A DNA stretch of 52,135 bases from a virus. The notes under the pieces are model-generated. The model ran no database searches, was not told the DNA's origin, and worked only from the letters and a program-made list of their open reading frames with translations. Positions 1 through 8,176 of this stretch are shown in pieces. Location: IMG/VR virus record IMGVR_UViG_3300044675_006493, positions 1-52,135 of that record; one strand, 5' to 3'. Each line of letters starts with the position of its first letter. Position 1 is the stretch's first letter. Both the position numbers and the translations under genes were made by a program.

Positions 1-1192
1 TCCTCAGGGTGCCGCTGGCCCTCAGGGGGCAACGGGTCCACAGGGTCCACAGGGGGCACAAGGGCCACAAGGCGCTGTCGGGGCTACTGGACCTACCGGC
101 CCGCAAGGGGCGCAAGGCCCGCAGGGGCCACAGGGGGCCATCGGTCCTCAGGGACCGCAGGGCGACACAGGGGACACGGGTCCTGCTGGCCCTCAGGGTT
201 CGGTCGGTCCGCAGGGCGCTGTCGGCGCTACAGGCGATACGGGACCTCAGGGTGCCGTTGGCCCACAAGGTACAACGGGCGCTCAGGGTGCTGTCGGCCC
301 ACAAGGGTCTACCGGGCCACAGGGTCCGCAGGGTGCGGTTGGTCCTCAGGGCGCTCACGGTGCGACGGGCGACACGGGTGCCGCAGGTCCGCAAGGTCCG
401 CAAGGAGCGCAAGGCCCGCAAGGTGCTATCGGTGCCACGGGCGCTGTCGGTGACACGGGTGCAACTGGACCGCAGGGTGCGACCGGTGCGAATGGTGCGA
501 CTGGTGCTGTAGGGCCTACGGGTGCGACAGGGCCGCAAGGTGCGACTGGTGCCAACGGCGCTACAGGACCGCAGGGTGCTGACGGGTCGTTCATCTCAAC
601 TTGGGAAGGCGAATGGGACTCGGGGACCACCTACTCGGTTGGTGACATTGTTGTTTATAGCGACACGATCACCGGTGTCGGTTTCACGGTCGGGTCGTAC
701 ATCGCGACGGCAGGTTCCACGAATGAGCCTCCGGTCGTGGGCGGCACGGTCAACACCGCTTATTGGGATTACATTGCGGCTGGTGTTCAAGGTCCGACAG
801 GCGATACGGGACCGCAAGGCGACACAGGCCCGCAAGGTCCCACTGGGCCGCAAGGTGCTACCGGTGCGACTGGTGCTGCTGGCGATTGGGCGACGGCTCA
901 GACACTCAATGCTCGGACCGCTGCGTACACGTTGCTTACTGCCGATGCCGGGAAGTTGGTCACGGTTGATTCTGTCAGCAACCTTGACGTTACTGTCAAC
1001 GGATCACTGGACCTGAGCAACGGGCAACGCATTGACATTCTCAGGCTTGGGCTTGGTGAAGTAACTGTTGTTGCGAGCGGTGCAACCGTCAACGGCACGC
1101 CGGGTTTGAAGTTGCGTGCCCGCTACTCTGCTGCAACCCTGCTGTGCGTGGCGGCTGACACCTACGTTTTGCTTGGCGACTTGAAGGCTTGA
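1..1192 (+). CDS. Collagen-like tail fibre protein, C-terminal part (5' end missing)
   Basis: Reading frame 2 is open from the window edge to the TGA at 1190-1192 (396 codons). The first ~195 residues are uninterrupted Gly-X-Y triplets, mostly GPQ, GAT and GDT. A globular insert follows at about nt 590-785: a W..G..Y..GD.V.Y pattern and a trailing YWDYIA resemble small CBM5/12-type carbohydrate-binding modules. A short second collagen stretch (about 790-885) and a ~100-residue C-terminal domain complete it. Such proteins form trimeric triple-helical fibres that reach the host surface. The N-terminal half is very probably the gene at 50920-52135, split by the window ends. Family assignment is firm from the repeat; the receptor-binding role is inferred from the CBM-like insert and from the Gly-rich fibre gene that follows 1 nt later. 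Confidence 0.88.
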   Translation, partial: PQGAAGPQGATGPQGPQGAQGPQGAVGATGPTGPQGAQGPQGPQGAIGPQGPQGDTGDTGPAGPQGSVGPQGAVGATGDTGPQGAVGPQGTTGAQGAVGPQGSTGPQGPQGAVGPQGAHGATGDTGAAGPQGPQGAQGPQGAIGATGAVGDTGATGPQGATGANGATGAVGPTGATGPQGATGANGATGPQGADGSFISTWEGEWDSGTTYSVGDIVVYSDTITGVGFTVGSYIATAGSTNEPPVVGGTVNTAYWDYIAAGVQGPTGDTGPQGDTGPQGPTGPQGATGATGAAGDWATAQTLNARTAAYTLLTADAGKLVTVDSVSNLDVTVNGSLDLSNGQRIDILRLGLGEVTVVASGATVNGTPGLKLRARYSAATLLCVAADTYVLLGDLKA

Positions 1193-1193
1193 T

Positions 1194-2042
1194 ATGCCGT
1201 CCACGTTGGGTGTTGTGGCGTCCGGAGTTGGTCCGCAGGTGACGGTTACGGGTGCAAGCACAGATGTTGTCACTACCATTTCTGGCGCTAACTATCGGGT
1301 TGTGACTTGGCTTGGGTCCGGCTCGTTGGTTGTTGCAGCAGGCGAGATTCTGTCGGTGGATTACCTCGTGGTTGCTGGTGGGGCAGGTGGTGGCGCTCAG
1401 GTCGGGTTGACTAATCCGCCCGGTGGCGGTGGCGCAGGCGGTGTGTTGTCCGGTAGCACCAACTTGGCTGTCAACACCTACAACGTTGTTGTTGGGCAAG
1501 GTGGAGTCGGTAAGACGTATGCGGGTACTCAGGTGCGGGGCGACAACGGCAACAACTCGTCGTTTGGTGCAAGCATCACGGCTACTGGTGGCGGTGCTGG
1601 CGGTGTGCCGGGTTTGGACGCTGGTGTGGCTGGCGGTTCGGGCGGCGGAGCGTGCCGCACGGGAGCAGTTGGCACAGGCACAGCGGGTCAAGGCAACAAC
1701 GGTGGTGCAGGTATCGATGTGGCACCTCGGGCGGGTGGCGGTGGTGGCGGTGCGGGTGCTGCGGGTGCGGCAGCGGCGTCCAGTGTTGGCGGCAACGGCG
1801 GCGCTGGTGTGCAAAGTTCGATCACCGGCACGGCAATCTTTTATGGCGGTGGAGCGGGTGGCGGTTCGAACGGCGGCACCGCTGGTACAGGTGGCAGCGG
1901 TGGCGGTGCTGCTGGCATTACGGCGCTCGGCAATGGCAACAGCGGGACCGATGGCCTCGGCGGTGGGGCGAGTGGCAGCGCCGGAAACTTTAAGGGTGGC
2001 GACGGCGGTGACGGAGTTGTGATCGTAAGGTGGCGAGTGTGA
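1194..2042 (+). CDS. Glycine-rich tail fibre/adhesin protein
   Basis: 282 residues, ATG one base after the collagen-like gene's stop, so translation is probably coupled. Residues ~1-55 are beta-like. From ~60 to the end the protein is dominated by Gly-rich runs (GGGGAGG, GGSGGG, GNGGAG) with conserved-looking VVAGGAGGG and a final GGDGGDGVVIVRW. This end signature is typical of the glycine-rich domain of phage receptor-recognition and fibre-tip proteins, which pack as polyglycine-II helices. It sits directly behind the fibre gene, so it is most likely a fibre tip or adhesin. The exact partner is inference. Confidence 0.72.
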   Translation: MPSTLGVVASGVGPQVTVTGASTDVVTTISGANYRVVTWLGSGSLVVAAGEILSVDYLVVAGGAGGGAQVGLTNPPGGGGAGGVLSGSTNLAVNTYNVVVGQGGVGKTYAGTQVRGDNGNNSSFGASITATGGGAGGVPGLDAGVAGGSGGGACRTGAVGTGTAGQGNNGGAGIDVAPRAGGGGGGAGAAGAAAASSVGGNGGAGVQSSITGTAIFYGGGAGGGSNGGTAGTGGSGGGAAGITALGNGNSGTDGLGGGASGSAGNFKGGDGGDGVVIVRWRV

Positions 2043-2323
2043 TGGATCGATCGTATGCGGCAGAGTTGAATGAACACAACGAAGTTATTCGCATTATCGT
2101 GGGTTCTGCGGAATGGGCATCAGATAATTTGGGGGGCATCTGGACAGATTCCGACGAAAAGGTTGGAGCGGGTTGGATTTTGTTTTCTGACGGGCTTAGG
2201 CCCCCCCAGCCCTTCAATTCTTGGAATTGGGTCAACGGCGAATGGGTTCCTCCCTTGCCCATGCCCGAGACGGGGCAATGGCTTTGGGACGAAAACCGTC
2301 TATCTTGGTCAGAAATTGTTTAA
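2042..2323 (+). CDS. Small tail-fibre-associated protein
   Basis: 93 residues. The ATG overlaps the upstream TGA (TGATG), which decides this start over an in-frame GTG at 2030. The sequence has the layout I associate with small proteins beside fibre genes in aquatic phages: an N-terminal YAAELNEHNEVI strand, a GAGW segment, PPQPFNSW, and a C-terminal PETGQWLWDENRLSW. No catalytic motif is visible. A fibre-assembly or fibre-attachment role is inferred from position and resemblance only. Confidence 0.6.
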   Translation: MDRSYAAELNEHNEVIRIIVGSAEWASDNLGGIWTDSDEKVGAGWILFSDGLRPPQPFNSWNWVNGEWVPPLPMPETGQWLWDENRLSWSEIV

Positions 2324-2373
2324 TCGTCGTACACACGTTGAAACAACTTCCGTTTTTCTAAACACAAATACTC

Positions 2374-2379
2374 TATAAT
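2374..2379 (+). promoter_or_regulatory. -10 box (TATAAT) just before the portal gene
   Basis: A perfect TATAAT lies 8 nt before the portal ATG, in a 64-nt gap after the fibre genes. No good -35 box is seen 15-19 nt upstream. Transcription would start about at the start codon, giving a very short or absent leader, although a GAGG Shine-Dalgarno-like stretch also lies between the box and the ATG. Confidence 0.4.
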
Positions 2380-2387
2380 GAGGAATT

Positions 2388-4841
2388 ATGCCTCCTTCCT
2401 TTAAAAACAGGAAATTTGCTGCGCGCTCACTCGCGACACGCGCCATTACCGCCTCTGCTCAAAGGGTCCTTCATCCCAACGGAGGGTTGGCGTATCGACC
2501 TGAAGACCACAAAGTTGTTGAATGGCAGCAACAGGCATGGAACTTTTACGACCTCATCGGAGAACTTCGTTACGGTGCCCGTTACTACGGAAACAGTCTT
2601 TCACAGTTGCGTCTTGAAATCGGTTGGAAGGTAAATTCTGGAACTGCTCCACAGCCCATCGATTTGGACAATCCGCCAGAAGGTTTCAATAGGCAGCAAT
2701 ATGATATCGCTGTAGAAACACTTGATCGTCTTCATTCCTATGACGGATCGGTTGCAGAGATCCTGCGACAATTCGGTGTGAATCTATTTGTGGCGGGCGA
2801 AGGATACTTGGTGGGTCGAATTGACCGCGACACTGGTATGGAGCGATGGGATTTTTATTCGACCGAACAACTTATTTGGTTGAATGGTGGATGGTACCTC
2901 AAAGAAAATCTTCTTTGGCGCACAGATCAACTCATCAAACTTTCTGACGAAGATTATGTAATTCGGATCTGGCAATCACATCCACGCTATTCAGACGAAC
3001 CCGATTCTCCTCTTCGTTCCATCCTTGGGCTGTGCGAAGAACTTCTTCTTTTGTCAGCAAACGTGAGAGCGACGGCGTTGTCTCGCATTCCCGCTGGCAT
3101 TCTTCTTATGCCCGACACGATGCTTGACGCTGGACCTGATTACGAACCAGAAAACCTGAACGACGATTCGAAGAGGGAACAGCAAACACAATCGGCCCTT
3201 GAAGACATTTACCAACATTTCATTACGCCAATTGAGGATCCAAACTCTGCTGCTTCGGTCGCCCCGTTCATTTTGACTGGAGACCCAGAAGACATCGAAC
3301 GGGTTCGTGTCCTTGAATTTGCGCGCGACATGGATGAAATTGCTGCGCAGCAAAGACAAGAGATCATTACTCGTATCGCCCACGGAGTCGATCTTCCCAG
3401 CGAAATCCTTAACGGGATGGGTTCCGTCAACCATTGGACTGCTTGGCAGATTGAAGAATCTTCTTACAAGTCACATATTCGCCCTGCCGCTGTTCTTTTC
3501 TGCGGGGCGATCACTTCTTCTTTGATTTGGCCTGCGATCCAAGTTGGTACTGGCGGCGAAGTCGATCAGCGTCTCGTTGTCACTTTCGATCCCATTGATC
3601 TCATTTCTCATATCGATAGGCGTTTGAACGCTAAGGATGGTCACGCCTCTCTTGTTATTTCTGATGCGACCTACCGCAAGGCTCTTGGGTTCTCAGAAGA
3701 AGACGCTCCCGGGGAATTGGAATACAAGCGTCGGATGGCGTTGCAGCAGGCCGCTCTGTCTCTTACCCCTGTTGCTGCTGGCGAATTGGATTCTGTTACT
3801 GAGGCTTTGGACGAATCGGTTGCCCGTGTTCGTCCCGGTGTCCCAACACCTGAATCGATTACGTCAGATCCCGATCCTCGTGGACGCACTCCTGACGTAG
3901 AACGTGATGTGGAAACGGGTGAGGTTGCAGATGTCGCTCCCTCCGTTCCTGAAATCACTGCGTCGGCCTCTCCTGATAGTACTTCTGGCTTGGGGCGGCG
4001 TTTGGTGGATATCGATCAGCGCTTGATGGATCGTCTGGAAATTCTTGCTACTTCTGCGATGCGACGCGTTATGGAAAAGGCTGGGGCGAAGATTCGTTCT
4101 AAGGCTTCTAAAGATTCGTCTTTGACTGCTGCCATTAATGACACGAAGAACATTGATGTTGCTTCTGCTTTGGGTGAAAGCATTGTTGCTTCGCTGTTTG
4201 CAGATAACTCTTTGATCACCGAAGAGCAGTTTGATGATTTTGCTGAGCAATACGATCTTTTGACTTCTAGGGCACAGAAACAGGTGCGTCAGATCGCAAA
4301 GGAATACGGTCTTGACCCGTACAACCTGACGGCTTTGGAATTGCAGCAAGAGGTCGAAAGGAACGCAGGCAAAATTGTTTTGGTGGGTCTTCTGGTGGCT
4401 GCTGCGTCAAAGTTGCTTTACAAGCCGAAGGCCTCTTCCGAGCAGATCAACGGATCTTCACTGGGCGAATTTGACGACATTTCTCTCGTTCCTGCGAGAG
4501 TTATTCGCGCAGGTCTTTCTGCTGCTGGAGGAAACATGGGTATTTCTGTTTCCAGTGGCGCTATCGTCGATTTGCAGGACAATCCTCTTGGGTTGTTGGC
4601 AACGGGAGAAACTTCACTGACGTATCTGGGCGAAGCGGGTGTAAATGTCGCAGGTTACCGTTGGGTTTATGGTGAGGATGATCGTAAGGAATTCGAACCG
4701 CACTTAAATCTTGATGGCTACGAGTTTTCTTCGTGGGAAGATCCTCAGTTGACGAATGTTTCAGATTTCCCTGATTCTTCGTTCTATTTCCCCGGCGACC
4801 ATAACGGGTGTCGGTGCCTTATCGAATACTTGTTTGCATAG
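2388..4841 (+). CDS. Portal protein fused to a C-terminal MuF-like domain
   Basis: 817 residues, far longer than a usual portal (450-550). Residues ~1-480 look like an SPP1/HK97-type portal: an N-terminal region with YDLIGELRYGARYYGN, a wing/clip region, and the GVDLPSEILNGMGSVNHWTAWQ segment typical of portals of actinobacterial phages. Residues ~480-570 are a polar linker. Residues ~570-817 are helical and end in PGDHNGCRCLIEYL, the Cys-containing end seen in MuF/SPP1 gp7 head-morphogenesis domains. The portal forms the dodecameric DNA gateway at one capsid vertex, and MuF-type domains are minor head proteins. Oddly, it lies at the end of the fibre block, 5.9 kb from the terminase genes and on the opposite strand from the capsid gene. 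Confidence 0.82.
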   Translation: MPPSFKNRKFAARSLATRAITASAQRVLHPNGGLAYRPEDHKVVEWQQQAWNFYDLIGELRYGARYYGNSLSQLRLEIGWKVNSGTAPQPIDLDNPPEGFNRQQYDIAVETLDRLHSYDGSVAEILRQFGVNLFVAGEGYLVGRIDRDTGMERWDFYSTEQLIWLNGGWYLKENLLWRTDQLIKLSDEDYVIRIWQSHPRYSDEPDSPLRSILGLCEELLLLSANVRATALSRIPAGILLMPDTMLDAGPDYEPENLNDDSKREQQTQSALEDIYQHFITPIEDPNSAASVAPFILTGDPEDIERVRVLEFARDMDEIAAQQRQEIITRIAHGVDLPSEILNGMGSVNHWTAWQIEESSYKSHIRPAAVLFCGAITSSLIWPAIQVGTGGEVDQRLVVTFDPIDLISHIDRRLNAKDGHASLVISDATYRKALGFSEEDAPGELEYKRRMALQQAALSLTPVAAGELDSVTEALDESVARVRPGVPTPESITSDPDPRGRTPDVERDVETGEVADVAPSVPEITASASPDSTSGLGRRLVDIDQRLMDRLEILATSAMRRVMEKAGAKIRSKASKDSSLTAAINDTKNIDVASALGESIVASLFADNSLITEEQFDDFAEQYDLLTSRAQKQVRQIAKEYGLDPYNLTALELQQEVERNAGKIVLVGLLVAAASKLLYKPKASSEQINGSSLGEFDDISLVPARVIRAGLSAAGGNMGISVSSGAIVDLQDNPLGLLATGETSLTYLGEAGVNVAGYRWVYGEDDRKEFEPHLNLDGYEFSSWEDPQLTNVSDFPDSSFYFPGDHNGCRCLIEYLFA

Positions 4842-4868
4842 GGTAATTGTTGTGATACACTGAATCTG

Positions 4869-4900
4869 CTGGTGGGAGTTTCGCTCCTTTCGCCCACCAG
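4869..4900 (+). other. Hairpin downstream of portal
   Basis: Perfect 8-bp inverted repeat (CTGGTGGG/CCCACCAG) with a 16-nt loop, 27 nt after the portal stop and just before a strong terminator. It could protect the 3' end of the portal mRNA or be a first, weaker stop. It has no T-run of its own. Confidence 0.5.
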
Positions 4901-4913
4901 CGCCTCCTATAGT

Positions 4914-4957
4914 GAAACCCCCCAGAGGCTCCCGCTACCTCTGGGGGGTTTCTTTTT
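4914..4957 (+). terminator. Strong rho-independent terminator after the fibre/portal unit
   Basis: 15-bp perfect stem (GAAACCCCCCAGAGG paired with its complement at 4938-4952), 9-nt loop, then TTTTT. It closes the plus-strand transcription unit that ends with the portal and separates it from the replication operon. Confidence 0.9.
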
Positions 4958-4960
4958 GTG

Positions 4961-4988
4961 TTGCAAAGCGTGTGAGGGTTGATAGACT
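4961..4988 (+). promoter_or_regulatory. Promoter for the replication operon
   Basis: TTGCAA (4961-4966), 16-nt spacer, TAGACT (4983-4988), right behind the terminator. The first gene starts at 5007 with an excellent Shine-Dalgarno (AAAGGAGG). Placement between a terminator and a run of overlapping genes supports a genuine promoter. Confidence 0.6.
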
Positions 4989-5006
4989 GTTGTGAAAGGA
5001 GGAAGA

Positions 5007-5279
5007 ATGCCTAAGAAACTTGAAAAGCCTAAACATCTGGTTTATCTAGATTCCGTAGAAGTAGAAGGAGAAATATTCTGTGTTGGAGAAAGTGTTTGGT
5101 TGGAAGGTTACACAAAGTCTCCTTCATCCAATAATCTCTTGGCGCAAATCGTTCACAACACTCGCAGTGACGAGATCTACGTCAATGTTTTCAGGGAACA
5201 TAGGGGACGGGCGGGATGGCATTCCTTTGCCCCCCAAAGACTGATTAAGCGCAAGACCAAAGCAAAGAGAAAGGTTTAA
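5007..5279 (+). CDS. Hypothetical small basic protein
   Basis: 90 residues with a lysine-rich start (MPKKLEKPK) and a strongly basic tail (KRKTKAKRKV). The ATG at 5007 is chosen over an in-frame GTG at 4992 because of the AAAGGAGG just upstream. The centre is beta-like. First gene of the replication operon. No family recognised; the charge suggests nucleic-acid contact, which is inference. Confidence 0.6.
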   Translation: MPKKLEKPKHLVYLDSVEVEGEIFCVGESVWLEGYTKSPSSNNLLAQIVHNTRSDEIYVNVFREHRGRAGWHSFAPQRLIKRKTKAKRKV

Positions 5280-5282
5280 GTT

Positions 5283-5825
5283 GTGACTGAAATCGAAAAA
5301 GTCAATCAAGCGGTAGATATTCAGGAATCTGATGTTGTACTAGCGATTCGTGTCGCCATCGCAGGAATGATGGATCAGATTGATCAACTTGCCGAGGCAG
5401 GCGATTGGGAATCTTTGGTTCGTGGATTGGCTCCACTCCGAGACGTTATTGGTGATTTGCGCATCATCCAAACAAAAGCAACGAACGCAATCATCGACAC
5501 AATGCCAGAGCGAATGGTGACGGTGGAGGGTGTGGGCACCGTGGAACGCCTGAAGAAAACGACTCGCAAGAATTGGGACTCTGAAGAGTTGTTGCGTTTC
5601 GTTGTTCGACATGCTCTTGTGGACGAAGAAACTGGTGAGATTCCTTCTTCGCCCATGGAGGCTGTAGATAAAGTTATCCGAGAGGTTCGTGCCGTTGTTC
5701 CATTTACGGGATCTACTGGCTGGCGTGTTGGCGAGTTAAAGAAACGTGGAATCGATCCTGATGAATGGTGCGAACAGAACACAGATGGTTATTCGTTGAA
5801 AGTAACTGGAATGGGAGGGCTTTGA
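5283..5825 (+). CDS. Hypothetical protein of the replication/recombination block
   Basis: 180 residues, GTG start 3 nt after the previous stop. The N-terminal half is helical and acidic (MMDQIDQLAEAGDWESLV). A middle segment VEGVGTVERLKKTTRKNWDSEEL and a C-terminal YSLKVTGMGGL resemble proteins found next to single-strand annealing proteins or exonucleases in phages of Actinobacteria. No catalytic residues can be named. It lies four genes upstream of the ERF annealing protein, so a role in recombination or replication is a contextual guess. Confidence 0.62.
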   Translation: MTEIEKVNQAVDIQESDVVLAIRVAIAGMMDQIDQLAEAGDWESLVRGLAPLRDVIGDLRIIQTKATNAIIDTMPERMVTVEGVGTVERLKKTTRKNWDSEELLRFVVRHALVDEETGEIPSSPMEAVDKVIREVRAVVPFTGSTGWRVGELKKRGIDPDEWCEQNTDGYSLKVTGMGGL

Positions 5826-6077
5826 ATGTCTGTTGTTGAGTTTGGCCGTTTTCCCGGTCCTACCCCTAAAAGTAATTCGTGTCTTTATACAAAGATCACT
5901 GAAGAATTGCGTCTCCATCCAAAGAAGTGGGGAAAGGTCGCAGAGGTTGACGGCGAGAAAGATTTGGCTAGGTGGGCTGCCGCTATGCGTTCACGCGGAA
6001 TGCGTTTTGCGCAGAGAAAGATTGGCGAGAACTCATGGGCTTTGTGGTGTATGTATGACCCCGAGATTCAGCCATGA
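5826..6077 (+). CDS. Hypothetical small protein
   Basis: 83 residues beginning directly after the preceding TGA. The tract RWAAAMRSRGMRFAQRKIGENSWALWCMYDPE resembles small operon-mates at 6074 and 6291: all three have a basic helix followed by a short beta strand ending in a tyrosine- or tryptophan-rich piece. They may be distant paralogues built on one small fold. Function unknown. Confidence 0.55.
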   Translation: MSVVEFGRFPGPTPKSNSCLYTKITEELRLHPKKWGKVAEVDGEKDLARWAAAMRSRGMRFAQRKIGENSWALWCMYDPEIQP

Positions 6078-6289
6078 ACGGAAAACAGAAATTCGATCCA
6101 TCTTTGATGGATTATCAGAATGTTGTTGATCGTTTGAAGGCAAAAAAAGGAACGTGGTTTAGGGTTTATGAAGGTGACGTTGTTGGCGGAAAAACAGTGA
6201 AGCGTCAATTGAAGAAGCGCGGTTGTGTTGTTCACACGGAACGCATCGACGATGACGCGATTCTTAAGGCCATGTGGCCTGATTGGTGA
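6074..6289 (+). CDS. Hypothetical small basic protein
   Basis: 71 residues; the ATG overlaps the upstream stop (ATGA). Pattern: a helix with KAKKGTWFRVYEG, then KTVKRQLKKRGCVVHTERID. The K-R-x-L-K-K-R-G-C piece matches A-x-Q-M-K-R-R-G-C in the next gene (6291), suggesting related folds. Function unknown. Confidence 0.55.
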   Translation: MNGKQKFDPSLMDYQNVVDRLKAKKGTWFRVYEGDVVGGKTVKRQLKKRGCVVHTERIDDDAILKAMWPDW

Positions 6290-6290
6290 A

Positions 6291-6551
6291 ATGGGCTTCG
6301 TACTTTTTCCTGACATTTTTTTGACTGACTGGGACGTTCCTTGGCTGGTGTTTTATGAGGAATGTGTCGCTTTGGCCAAAGAAGATGAGATGGAGTGGAA
6401 GCAGATTTATCGTGGTTTCAGTCAGAAGCGTGCTGAAGGAATAGCAGCACAGATGAAAAGAAGGGGTTGCTTGTCAGCGACCCACAAGTATAGTGATGGC
6501 ACTTACGGCACTTATGCCGCTTACTGGAGGTTAGAAGATGAAGATTCATGA
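6291..6551 (+). CDS. Hypothetical small protein
   Basis: 86 residues. The ATG at 6291 lies 1 nt after the previous stop and fits the tight operon better than an upstream ATG at 6225. Contains WKQIYRGFSQKRAEGIAAQ and QMKRRGCLSATHKY, similar in layout to the two genes before it. The C-terminus overlaps the ERF gene start by 14 nt. Function unknown. Confidence 0.5.
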   Translation: MGFVLFPDIFLTDWDVPWLVFYEECVALAKEDEMEWKQIYRGFSQKRAEGIAAQMKRRGCLSATHKYSDGTYGTYAAYWRLEDEDS

Positions 6552-7191
6552 AGCACTTGCTCACGTTATGGAAGATGTGCGGGCTGTTGCAAAGAGCGAA
6601 CGTAATTCGCATCAGAACTACAATTTTCGAGGCATTGACGCTGTTGTGAATGCAGTGGGTCCCGCTTTTAGGCGTCACCAGATTGTTGTGATGCCAAAGG
6701 TCCTACACGTCGAAGCCGAGAATGTGTCAGTTGGTCGGAACAACACGCAGATGCGTTCGGTGACTATTACTGTCGAATACACTTTTGTTGGGCCTGAGGG
6801 CGATTCATTGGTGGCCACTAGCGTTGGCGAGTCGATGGATAGCGGCGACAAGGCTGTGCCAAAGGCCATGAGTGTTGCATTGCGCACCTGCCTTCTTCAG
6901 GCACTCTTGCTGCCAACTGATGAACCGGACCCAGACGAGTTTTCGTATGATCGTTCCGCGACGCAGGCAGTAAAGTTTGATGCTGCGGATCGTGGTACTT
7001 GGCCAGATGAGATCAATGTCGCTCAGGCCAAGAAGATCTTCCTTGTGGCTTGTGGCGGGGACAAGAGCGCTGCTGTTACTGCTTGGGAGCAGGCAGAAGT
7101 TGGTGAGGGGCCTTTTGCCCCTGACGAGATGGACGCCATCGTTAAGGTAGCATCGGAGTTTTTCATTACTGGTGAAGGGAGGCCGTTCTGA
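6538..7191 (+). CDS. erf: ERF-family single-strand annealing protein
   Basis: 217 residues. The N-terminal ~130 residues show the ERF-family pattern: MKIHEALAHVMEDV, YNFRGIDAVVNAV, a beta strand with VTVEY-like content, then DSGDKAVPKAMSVALRTCLLQALLLPTDE. The family anneals complementary single strands and promotes recA-independent recombination and replication restart. Residues ~150-217 are variable, as is usual, and may carry partner contacts. It lies mid-operon with 14-nt and 1-nt overlaps to its neighbours. A cognate SSB is encoded far away at 28893-29291. Confidence in the family is high; the precise role is from family knowledge. Confidence 0.88.
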   Translation: MKIHEALAHVMEDVRAVAKSERNSHQNYNFRGIDAVVNAVGPAFRRHQIVVMPKVLHVEAENVSVGRNNTQMRSVTITVEYTFVGPEGDSLVATSVGESMDSGDKAVPKAMSVALRTCLLQALLLPTDEPDPDEFSYDRSATQAVKFDAADRGTWPDEINVAQAKKIFLVACGGDKSAAVTAWEQAEVGEGPFAPDEMDAIVKVASEFFITGEGRPF

Positions 7192-7415
7192 TGGAACGGG
7201 ATTTTTTGGAGGACATCCGCGCTGTTATTGGCGTGGGTTTGGGAACGTCGAAACTTGATCGTGAACTGATTCGCGATGCTTTCGTTCTTGGGGCTGGAGC
7301 GGCTTCTGGTATCGCTACTCGTTTCTTGGATTTGGGTGACGAACAAGCGGAAGAACTTGCTGCTTATTCTTTGGAACTTGTGACGCAAATCGTAGAGCCG
7401 TATGAAGATGTTTGA
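7191..7415 (+). CDS. Hypothetical small acidic protein
   Basis: 74 residues, start overlapping the ERF stop (TGATG). Helical, with a Gly/Ala-rich centre (VLGAGAASGIATRFLDLGDEQAEELAAYSLELV). Conserved position between an annealing protein and an initiator suggests a replication accessory factor. No domain recognised. Confidence 0.55.
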   Translation: MERDFLEDIRAVIGVGLGTSKLDRELIRDAFVLGAGAASGIATRFLDLGDEQAEELAAYSLELVTQIVEPYEDV

Positions 7416-7417
7416 TT

Positions 7418-8176
7418 ATGAGTGTTCAAGCGATTTCTTGGGTTCTTGAACATTCCAAATCCTCAAATACTGCTCGCTGCGTTCTGATCTCTATTGCCAA
7501 TCACATGGGCGGCGATGGTTCGGGTTGGGTGTATGTGGACAGGATTTGTCGTGAGGCAAACTGTTCTTTGAATTCGTATCATCGTGCAGTGCAGTGGGCT
7601 GTAGAGAACGGCGAACTGGAACGGGTGTCCCATTCTGGTGGCAGTGAACGTGTGCATGTCCGACATCGCCCGAACATGTTTCGGTTTCCGTTTCTTGAAG
7701 AGCGACCTACTCAGATTGGGGGGGAGGGAGGTACTCAGTTTGGGGACCACCCTCCTACCCAAAATGGGGAGGTCAATATAGGAGCCGTCAGTAGAGCCGT
7801 CAGTAGAGCCTCTAATGACGGGGATGTTCGTAAAGTTTTTGTTGCTTGGTGCGAGGCAACTGGTAGAAACGAAAGTCGGGTGAAGTTAACTAAGGAGCGT
7901 TTGGGGAAGATCAAGGCCCGTTTGCAGGAGGGCTACACAGTGGAAGATCTCATTGATGCTGTGAAGGGTGTCACTTTGTCCAGTTTTCATATGGGCGATA
8001 ACGATCAGAAGCAGCGTTACGACGATCTGACTACTGTTCTTCGAACTGGTTCTCAGGTGGAGAAGTTCAGCAGTTTGTGGAGGAACCCTCCGACTTCAGG
8101 GCCTTCTTCTCCTAAGGCTTTTGATGTGATCAGATCTGTCATAGGTGAACAGGAGCAGCAGTATGAACTCTCGTGA
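7418..8176 (+). CDS. Winged-helix replication initiator-like protein with internal iterons
   Basis: 252 residues. The ATG at 7418 is preferred over an in-frame TTG at 7412. Residues 1-92 form a helix-turn-helix_36-like DNA-binding domain (ISWVLEHSKSSNTARCVLISIANH...). Residues ~97-120 are three 8-residue repeats of the form xTQxGxxx, and a linker with SRAVSRAS follows. Residues ~140-230 form a helical C-terminal domain typical of phage O/DnaD-like initiators. The repeats are encoded by DNA iterons (see 7706-7810), as in lambda O where the origin lies inside the gene. The next gene resembles a helicase loader. Likely job: bind iterons and recruit the replicative helicase, which must come from the host because none is encoded here. 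Confidence 0.72.
   Translation: MSVQAISWVLEHSKSSNTARCVLISIANHMGGDGSGWVYVDRICREANCSLNSYHRAVQWAVENGELERVSHSGGSERVHVRHRPNMFRFPFLEERPTQIGGEGGTQFGDHPPTQNGEVNIGAVSRAVSRASNDGDVRKVFVAWCEATGRNESRVKLTKERLGKIKARLQEGYTVEDLIDAVKGVTLSSFHMGDNDQKQRYDDLTTVLRTGSQVEKFSSLWRNPPTSGPSSPKAFDVIRSVIGEQEQQYELS
7706..7810 (+). repeat. Iteron cluster A (origin-like) inside the initiator gene
   Basis: Three imperfect 15-bp palindromes of the form TAC(T/C)CANNNTGGGG(G/A) start at 7708, 7732 and 7756, exactly 24 nt apart. They are followed by GTCAATA and two perfect tandem 12-mers GAGCCGTCAGTA (7782-7793, 7794-7805) plus a partial third. The same arrangement occurs inverted at 40678-40784. Iterons within an initiator gene are the known layout of lambda-type origins; binding by this gene's own product is inference. 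Confidence 0.75.

Noticed and set aside
9-630. Several open frames rich in Arg/Leu or Pro/Val across the repeats
   Set aside because: They are shadows of the Gly-X-Y codons; periodic composition keeps all frames open. The same holds for 50884-52110.
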